Of a stretch of 64,000 nucleotides of DNA, positions 56,398-64,000 are shown piece by piece. Below the pieces are notes generated by a model. It saw only the letters and a list, made by a program, of their open reading frames with translations, ran no database searches and was not told the origin of the DNA. Every line of letters starts with the position of its first letter. Within the stretch, counting starts at the first letter, position 1. This stretch comes from Ziziphus jujuba. Taxonomy: Eukaryota > Streptophyta > Magnoliopsida > Rosales > Rhamnaceae. A program made the translations under genes and the position numbers. The DNA lies in assembly GCF_031755915.1 (NCBI RefSeq), contig NC_083379.1, positions 24,304,001 to 24,368,000 of the forward strand. The letters are read 5' to 3'.

Positions 56398-59300
56398 GTA
56401 TGCCTTCCAATTTCTTTTTTTTTTTTTTTTCCCCTTCTGCAACTTCTGTGGTTCTGATTCTGCGAATAACCATATGTTTCGTTTTATTATAGGATCTGAT
56501 CAAATATATATATATATATATATATACGTATGTATGTGTGTGTGCGTGTGTGTATTTTAAATATGCTTTCGTGGTCCGGTAGTAATTTTCTTGGTTCGTG
56601 ACATTAACTTTGGGCCTCTTTGTGAAGAAGTTAAGTGGATGTTGGGATTCTTTTCGATGAGGTGGTGTTTGTGTTGAGGTGTTGTCTTTGATTCTGGTTG
56701 CTTCTAAATAAAACAATGAAACAAGGTAAAGTTCCTTATAGGCAAAGTGAACGCTGAATTAGTCTGTTTTTTGAACTGTGATGGTTAGAGATACTGTAGC
56801 TTTCATATTTATGCGGTGGAATAATACAAATGGTAATGAGAGAATGTCCAAAGGCGATAATCTTTTGTGTGGATAACGATGTATTACTGGACCTATGATG
56901 TCTGATGATGTTGGTGTCCCAAAGAGATAATCTTTGGTGTGGATAACAATGTATTGCTGGACGTATGATGTCTGATGATGTTGATGGTCATAAATCAGCA
57001 TTGCTGTGTGTACTGACATATTTAATGCTGTCTGTCTGTACTGGTTATTGACTTTTTTCGGTTTAGGAACTCGTTCTAGTTCCTATGTTTCTTTATGTGG
57101 TGGTCTTCAATTGTGGAAACATTAGGGGTCTGGATACTTGGATGGTGGAAGAATAGTTTTACAGTTTCGTGGTCTGAAAATATAATTCTAAACACAAATA
57201 AATGACTATTTTGGATAAACGGGCTGCAGAATCTTCTTAACAGAAATAATGAGTTATGTTCTGGGGTTGCAATAAAAAAGTTATATATTCAATTCCTAAT
57301 GTTAAGGAATTTCTTAGGGCCGGGGGACTGGTTTTGTACATGCAAGAAAAGGGTACAGGATTTGTGCTGGAAAGGGTATATAGGAACTAAAATTTTTGGG
57401 CTTGTTTGTAATGCTAAACACATGTTATTAACTAATAAAACTATTATAATTAAACCGATGAAATTGTAGGCTTGATTTTCAAAATTCCAGTTCTGTTCCA
57501 TGCGGCATGCTTGGAACTTGAGAAATCCTAAAGCCAGCAGACTTTGACCAGGCTCTTGTTGGAGAATGTCACTGCCTTGTTGGAAAATGTCACTGCAGGT
57601 TTGCAGTACAGGGGAATGGTTTCTAGAGGAGATTAGCAGAAAGGAAATATAGTTAGTTATTTTGGGTGGGTGCTCTACTAGAATCTAGATATGATTATAT
57701 TACTTAGGTGTATTTTGGCATTGGAAGAAGTTTTAAAATTTGTTATGTTGGGGAGGATAGAGGTAAAAATTTGGTTGTACTATCTATCTTGACATGCATC
57801 TCCTTTGAATGGTACTTTTCCTATTCCATTAATTTTGCTGTGTATTTTTCTTTGGAGACAGTGAGAGATGATGCCTTATAATATTTCTTTCCTTAGGAAA
57901 TTTTGTTAGCCACAAAAGATAATGTTCATTGAATCCAAAAATCAAAATGGTAGCATGTTAATTTTTAAAATATTAAAATATGTTTGGTATTAAATTCAAA
58001 TAAGTAGCTAAAATCTGTTCCGCATGATATCTGAAAAGTGAAAACTAACAAAATGAGGGTATTTTGTTATTAGTTTTGCTTTATTTATTTCTTCAATATA
58101 GGAGATGATAGGGATGGTTCTATATAAGTTTCTTTTGTTAGAATTGAGCCTGTGCTTTGTTAGCCATCAGAAAATATTTAATCCAAGAATATAATGGTAT
58201 TATGTTAATTTTTAAAATCTGTAAATATGTTTCGCATACAATTAAAAAATAGTAGTGAGAACTTGTTTTGTATAATATCTGAAATCTGTTAAAATAAGCA
58301 TATCTGAAAGTGTCGAAGGCAATTTGGTATGTGGAGTGGATTTGTTGGCTTGAAATATATAATGGGCCCACCTCTTAGCAACCTGAATAGTTGGGATGGA
58401 TGGTTAACATGGTGTCATAGCCTGATTGTCTAACTAGTCTTCTTTTTTATGTTAATTTGCTGCTCTTCTCATTTGAGGCCTGATTTCCCATTATCGGATA
58501 GATCTTCATACGATGGAAAATATTAATTGTATATTGTGTTAGCTTGATATTCATGTATGGGTGGGCCCACTTATTAGTTTTGGCTTTTGGGATTCATGGT
58601 GATTTAACGTGGTATTCAAGATACTCTACAGTTGTGGCATATTTGATCAGAGGACAATTTGATCAAAATAGGGCATGTTTGTTGTTGTATTTATGTTCAC
58701 GGCTGCGAAATACAATGAGTGATCTTTGGTTGAATTTTTACGAGTTTGGAATTTTGGGGATTTTTGTTCTATTTGTTTGGTATATCTAGGGTTACAAATC
58801 ATCAGTTTGTGATTTCTTGGCATCTAAGGTTCCAGAAAATAAGCAGTGGGGTTTGTAAAGTTTTGCCATTATGTATGTTGTGGTTCATTACCATGCAAGG
58901 AATATCTTTTCTTTTTATTCAGTGCGTCTTTCTGTTGAGAGATCGGTTGTGATGGAAAATAGGAATATGATTCATTAGGGTTTTCAAATATATAAAAACT
59001 GTAGAAAGCAAGAGGGTCCAATAGATATGTTTATCCATGTGAGATTTTAATAATTCAAGCCAGACCTATAATGTAAATGTGGAGGAAACTAGGAGTACTG
59101 CAATTGCTAAACGGCTTTCTTTTATTAGTTTGCTTTTTATTTATACCTGTTTGGGCATTTCTACAAAAACTTATAGAATTTAATATGTGATTTATTGATT
59201 TTCTATAAACATGTTATGATGTGTCAATAATTTCACATTCTAGTGGTGATAAATATGAAAATAACTTTTTTACAGGGTTCCGAATGCAAAACCTGGCCGG

Positions 59301-61665
59301 GAATCGACAGACATTGAAATATATGGAATGCAAGGAATCCCACCTGACGTCTTGGCTGCACATTATGGAGAGGAAGGTAAATGCTAGTTACAAATAAGTT
59401 GTTCATCTCAGCGGTTCCATATTGTGTCCTTTGATTGTCTATCATCATTACTAGTAACTTAGTATCCTATGGATAAGTTGAAGTGGTTCAATGGCAGATC
59501 AATTTCATAGTCTTTGGTCTTTTAAACTTTTTTATTGCACATTTAAGATCCAATTGTTGGATTCTAAAGTAAAATATGAGTGATTGATTTGCGTTGGTAT
59601 TGTTTTGTTAAACATAATAGATAAAAGTAAAACCTATGATGTGTTAGTAGGGTTCAAGTAAAGATAATGATGATTTTTCAATGTGAACAAGGTATTTGGT
59701 TTGTTATAGGATCCTGGGTAGGCATTTTTATTATGTTTAAAAAATTTCTACCTAATTTTTAATTGGAATAGTATGAGGATGGCAGTGATATGTAGCAATG
59801 TTTTAAAAGGCTAAATTTGACGTTAATGCAATTTGCCAAAAAGGTGAGGTGTGAGCCTCAACTTAAAAAAAGTTCTAAAAATAATAAAAGTGCTAATAAA
59901 GAATTAAATAAATATTAGTGTAGATTGGCATAGTTTGAGCCTTTTGGTTCTGGTGGTGTAGAGCACCTAGTTGTAGATCGATGACAACTTCAAATGGAAA
60001 TAGTGACCTTCTCTTGTGTGGTACATGTGAATGCATCGTTGGTCGAATCGTTTTGTTGCGGGGTAGGTTTTACTTTCAATGAAATTCTGAGACTTTGTTT
60101 GGTCATTCTTATGGGGACTACTGTTGGTGTCATTTGATTCGAAGCAGCAGTCTTTATGGAAGCTCATAAACTGTCTTGAAATCCATGTTTTGGCAATTTT
60201 AGACTTTCTAGACGTGGTTTCTAAACAGGGGATTAAGATGAGGCTCTGAAAATACATTCTAAATAGGTAATAAACAAGTTGTTGTTTCGTTGTTCCCTCT
60301 CCTCCCTCCCCCCCCCACCCCCCCCCCCCCCCCAAAAAAAAAAAAAAAACAAAAAAACAATCATTAGGGTTACATAGAACCATATTTATAGGTAAACAGG
60401 CCTTGATTGATAAGGGAACTATATTGGGCCATAATTTTAATAGAGAATAAACTCTAATAAAAATCCCTTGTTTAATCTAATTAATTCTTAAATTTATAAT
60501 AAAAAAAATGGTAAATTAATAAACTCTAAATCTTAAAACAGAATATACTTATCAATAATCCCTTTTTTTAGAGGAAGGAATGAGTCATCTCTATTTTTTT
60601 CAGTAATCCATTTATTTATCAACGGTCTTCAAACATGCTGTTATAATGATTGAAAATCAAATTTATTGTCTGATTTGGTTCTGTTTATGTTTGTTCTTGG
60701 TTCCTGGTACATGGAAATATCAAAGAACTGAATATTGGTTGTTTGTTACTGTTTAATGCTAATGTGAAATGGCCTGAAGAAAGTAATATCAGAAGATGCA
60801 TGAGCACATGCACACAAGTGCATAAATATGCACTTTTTCTTTGCAAGTTCTGATGTCTGCACTAAAAAATGCTGCATGCATCATGTTTATTCTGACAGAT
60901 TAAATTTCTTACAGAGGAAGATGCTCCATCAAAAGTGGCCAGAGTGGATATCCCATCAACTCCAATTGGCAGCGTGGTGCCTGGGTCGCTAGGTATTGCA
61001 TATCCTCCTCAACCTGCATTAGGGACGATGCAGCCAATGTAAGCTTGCTAGCTTTCATGCTTTCAGTACCATTGATAATTGGCATTAATTATATTTATGG
61101 ATATTTAACATTGTATTTTCTGCAATATGATGCATGATTAGCATTAATCAACCTCTTCATTTAAGCATTGTTTTTTATTTTTGTTTGGCACCAGTTATAG
61201 TTCTGCAGTACCACTTCCTCCTAATTCTTGGTCAGTTCCTCCTCGGCCCCAGCCTTGGTATCCTCAGCATACAGCAATGTCAGTTCCTCCTGCTTCATTG
61301 AATTATGCCCAGCAGCCATTATTCCCTGTGCAGAATGCTAGGCCTCCTATTCCATCATCGACATCACCTGCACTGCAAACTGCACAGATTACTCCTCCTG
61401 GACTGCCCGCATCCACACCTCCTGTTGCAGTTTCACAGCCCCTCTTTCCAGTGGGTGGTACTAACAATGTATCTAGTCAAAATTCACCATTTTCTGCTCC
61501 AATGCTTCCAACGAACATCCCATCTAGCTCACCACTAAATGTCAAAGCCTCATTGGATGCAAATTCAAGCACAAACACCTCTCTGGCAAATAGCTACCAA
61601 GCTCCAAGCATTCCAGGTTTGACTAAACGCAGTAATATAGCAATAAAATTGTTTTTCTTAGTTAC

Positions 61666-61705
<40 letters not shown>

Positions 61706-63155
61706 TCTATAGGCAACAAATCTTTATTAATAGTAAATAATTCTGTATCCAAGTTCTAGAGGATGAGAAACCCTTGAAAGATGTAAAAACATGGAAAAAT
61801 AAAAGATAAAATTAAAACCTAGCATGCCATTAATGGTATATCAAAAATTTCTTGATGGATTTACTTCTCGATATATTATTTATCAGTTTATAAAAAAAAA
61901 TGGGATAAACATGATTGATCTCTTGGGAGATAGTTCCTAGCTTATGGTGGGAGACTCTAAAAATAGGATGCACGTGCCGTGTCACATTCCCATATTAGGC
62001 TTTTAGTTTCAAAAAAAAAAAAAAAAAAAAAAATTTACTGGACTAGCACGTAAAACAGAGAGGGCTATGGAGGATAATTAAATACAATTAAAAGAAAAGG
62101 ACCCTAAAAATGGGATGCACGTGCCGTGTCACATTCCCATATTAGGCTTTTATTTTCAAAAAAAAAAAAAAAAAAATTACTGGACTAGCACGTAAAACAG
62201 AGAGGGCTATGGAGGATAATTAAATACAATTAAAAGAAAAGGAGACTATTGACTGACATTGACTATTTTTTGTAATCAAATAAACATATTTTCCAAGACA
62301 AGCTGGGAAGTATCTTAAGGATATTACTGCTGTTGAGATAAATTAATAAATAGCACATTGGGATCTGTTTTAGGTAGGTTAAATAATAGCATATTGGAAT
62401 ATATTAATTTTGTTGAAAAAATTATTATACTGGAAAGGAAATAACGTCTGTCAGGAAAATCTGATGCGAATCTATAATTTGGATGCAATGCATGTTATAT
62501 ACTGTTGTACTGTAATTTAGGTCTTGTGCATCAGGTGTTTCTTAGAAACAATGTTTTAGTAAAATATTATTTTTGTCCAAATGTAATAATATTCCACCAT
62601 TTATTTACCTTTTTTGTTAGAACTGTTCCATTTTACATCATCTCCCAATGTGCTGCAGAAATGGTTTGGGACCCTTTCTTTTCTAGCTACTGTCCATTTT
62701 ATAATTAGTTTCTTTAATAACAGTACAATGTCAGAAAGCCAGCCTATTCCACAACCAGCCCCCCCTTCCCTCCCCATTCATTTCTTGTAATATTGCTATC
62801 CTCTTTTTGAATTTTAACATGAGGTGTTAGATCCAGAATAACCTCCTTTAAGGTAGTTACCCTATTATCATGTTGACTTCTGCTCCCTGAGATTCTAAGT
62901 TACTTCTCTTTACATAATGAATTGATCTGGGCATTTAGTATCAGATAAAAGTACTAAATCATGGAATGTAAATATGACAAACAACAATTACTTTTGGGAT
63001 TTTTTTATTTTTTGATTTTTTGATCTTTTTTTTAATTTTTATTTTTTTTATTTTTAAATTTTTAATAAGAAACAACCTTTTAGTGATAGGAATTCAATAA
63101 TGAGGGTAAAGGAGAGGACAAGGAATCCTTGAAAGCAAGAACAGAGAAGAGGAGA

Positions 63156-63190
<35 letters not shown>

Positions 63191-64000
63191 AGAAAGAGTA
63201 TAATTAAGACTATAAAACTTATGAACACATCAGCTACCCATGACAACTTTCCAATTTAGAATTAGAGAAAAAGGAAAATCTTTGAAAGCTTTACCTGTAG
63301 AAACCTATAAAGATGCTAAGATGTTCACATTTACATCTTGACCTTCACAGAGTATCAGAAAAATTATTACCCTTATTTCTTTTTAATATTTCTTGATTGG
63401 ATAAATTTCATGATAGCCCAGCCTCCTTTATTTAACAATTTTTGTATATTTTCATCTTTGTTTTCAGATATTGCAATTTATCCTCCTCACATTTCAATCT
63501 CATTTCACTTCATCCCCATCTATTAGTCAAATGATATTTTTTCAAATTGACACTTTTGAACCCTTATTTGATGACAGTTCATTTGGCATAACCATAACTT
63601 TGTTAAATTTTGTGCATTAAGTGAAACTGTCATTAAACAAGGATAAATTTTTATCAATTTTTTCAAGTACACTTAGTTTTGATTGGGGTACTTTTATTAG
63701 TATTCACTTTTATCAGCTGAGGTGAGGCCTGTATGTTAATGTGAACTTGTCGTGTTTCTTTTTATCGAAAGTCTGGTCCTTGCAATAAAAATACATTATC
63801 TTTAATTAAGAAATTTTGAACAGCCCATTATTAGATATAGCTCTCTCTACCTTCTGTTTGATTCTGAAATTTTTGGTTTGTCCTTGTGTTATGTTTCTGT
63901 AGGTGGGATATTAATCAATTCACACTCATATGCATCTGGACCTAATACGGGTGGTCCGTCAATTGGACCTCCCCCTGTTATTTCGAACAAGGCCCCTGCT
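56204..64000 (+). CDS. SUF4: SUF4-like C2H2 zinc-finger protein (BuGZ/ZNF207 family), 5' part of gene
   Basis: Coding exons: 56204-56397, 59276-59376, 60915-61038, 61195-61616 and 63903 to beyond 64000; together exactly 313 codons. All introns are GT-AG and phases agree. Residues 1-65 start [20 protein letters not shown] and hold two C2H2 fingers: C14, C17, H30, H35 and C38, C41, H54, H59. Then come [35 protein letters not shown] and a long Pro/Ser/Gln-rich low-complexity region. In Arabidopsis SUF4 binds the FLC promoter in the FRIGIDA complex and delays flowering; the animal relative BuGZ binds Bub3 and microtubules. I infer a nuclear regulator; the flowering role is not shown by sequence. 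The start is the first ATG, with the family-typical MGKKKK. The Arabidopsis protein is somewhat longer than the part seen, so the end is missing. Confidence 0.93.
56398..59275 (+). other. SUF4-like intron 1 (2,878 bp)
   Basis: Begins GTATGC, ends TTTTTTACAG. It holds a T-run, an (AT)n(GT)n microsatellite (56503-56552), a 70-bp tandem duplication (56845-56985) and a diverged ~110-bp duplication (57930-58060 against 58165-58290). No second gene is seen inside; the frame 58544-58789 has no domain. Confidence 0.8.
59276..59376 (+). CDS. SUF4: SUF4-like exon 2
   Basis: 101 bp, acceptor TTTTTTACAG|GGTTCC, donor GAGGAAG|GTAAAT. Encodes [20 protein letters not shown] and [13 protein letters not shown], the most conserved stretch after the fingers. 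Confidence 0.93.
59377..60914 (+). other. SUF4-like intron 2 (1,538 bp)
   Basis: GTAAAT...TTTCTTACAG. Contains a C-run broken by one A (60308-60333) followed by an A-run (60334-60349). No gene inside. Confidence 0.8.
60915..61038 (+). CDS. SUF4: SUF4-like exon 3
   Basis: 124 bp, acceptor TTACAG|AGGAAG, donor CCAAT|GTAAGC. Encodes [20 protein letters not shown] and a Pro-rich start of the tail. Confidence 0.93.
61195..61616 (+). CDS. SUF4: SUF4-like exon 4 (Pro/Ser/Gln-rich region)
   Basis: 422 bp. Acceptor GGCACCAG|TTATAG chosen because it alone keeps the frame ([14 protein letters not shown]). Donor ATTCCAG|GTTTGA. Intron 3 before it is only 156 bp (61039-61194). The frame runs open past the donor to 61759, so an unspliced reading would end within intron 4. 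Confidence 0.9.
61954..62242 (+). repeat. 147-bp tandem duplication in intron 4
   Basis: Unit 1 is 61954-62100 and unit 2 62101-62242. They are nearly identical apart from a shorter A-run in unit 2 and a few bases. Each has GATGCACGTGCCGTGTCACA and GGACTAGCACGTAAAACAGA. Confidence 0.9.
63158..63189 (+). repeat. run of 32 consecutive G in intron 4
   Basis: An unbroken G homopolymer following GAGGAGAGA. It is strongly G-quadruplex-prone and a likely place for sequencing-length error. Confidence 0.9.
63903..64000 (+). CDS. SUF4: SUF4-like exon 5, cut by window edge
   Basis: Acceptor TTTCTGTAG|GTGGGA. Encodes [13 protein letters not shown], then [19 protein letters not shown], a conserved family motif. 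The exon continues outside. Confidence 0.9.

Larger units (their letters stand above)
61617..63902 (+). other. SUF4-like intron 4 (2,286 bp)
   Basis: GTTTGA...TTCTGTAG. Contains (TA)n/T-run (61671-61708), a 147-bp tandem duplication (61954-62242) and a run of 32 G (63158-63189). Confidence 0.8.

Noticed and set aside
61305..61538. 77-codon frame inside exon 4
   Set aside because: Out-of-frame shadow of the Pro-rich coding exon.
1..64000. CRISPR arrays, bacterial operons, riboswitches, rRNA genes
   Set aside because: This is plant nuclear DNA; no regular spacer arrays or rRNA sequence were seen. Short tRNA genes could be missed by eye.

Overview
The window is nuclear DNA of a flowering plant, most likely a eudicot. 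It is AT-rich, has long introns and poly-A/T and dinucleotide tracts, and is packed with nested plant transposable elements. One ordinary host gene is present, cut by the right edge. I cannot name the species from sequence alone.

Layout. 1-3720: a minus-strand Ty1/copia element (element D) whose integrase core is deleted, with its 5' LTR at 2670-3720. 3721-6400: short repeats and a decayed hAT-type BED-finger transposase. 6400-15240: mostly featureless AT-rich DNA with two decayed Ty3/gypsy gag remnants and a 136-bp fold-back MITE; the second remnant is split by a solo LTR with a perfect 5-bp target duplication (TSD). 15222-25915: an endogenous pararetrovirus (Caulimoviridae) locus. It holds a decayed plus-strand copy (movement protein, coat protein, protease, RT, RNase H) between two copies of its promoter, followed by an inverted partial copy that carries two more solo LTRs of the same family. 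26430-27930: an unidentified repeat with a 230-bp tandem duplication. 27931-33916: a Mutator-like element with ~105-bp terminal inverted repeats and a decayed FAR1/MudrA-type transposase. 34177-35255: a compound direct and inverted repeat.

38032-55379: a nest of at least three levels. An old minus-strand copia element (A) with TSD GTTAT is split inside its RT gene by a CACTA transposon (39747-50263). The CACTA holds a truncated minus-strand copia fragment (B), then a young, almost intact plus-strand copia element (C) inserted in B's LTR stub. C's 3' LTR is fused to an inverted LTR fragment of the same family.

56204-64000+: the 5' part of a C2H2 zinc-finger gene of the SUF4 / BuGZ (ZNF207) family. 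In Arabidopsis SUF4 belongs to the FRIGIDA complex that activates FLC. Five coding exons (313 codons) are visible and the gene runs off the window. The 5' LTR of element A ends about 830 bp upstream of its start codon.

No unknown protein-coding system was found. The most notable structures are the palindromic pararetrovirus locus, the copia/CACTA nest, the chimeric inverted LTR, the solo-LTR trio whose LTR appears to carry the end of pol, and a cluster of six CACGTG motifs in a retrotransposon leader.
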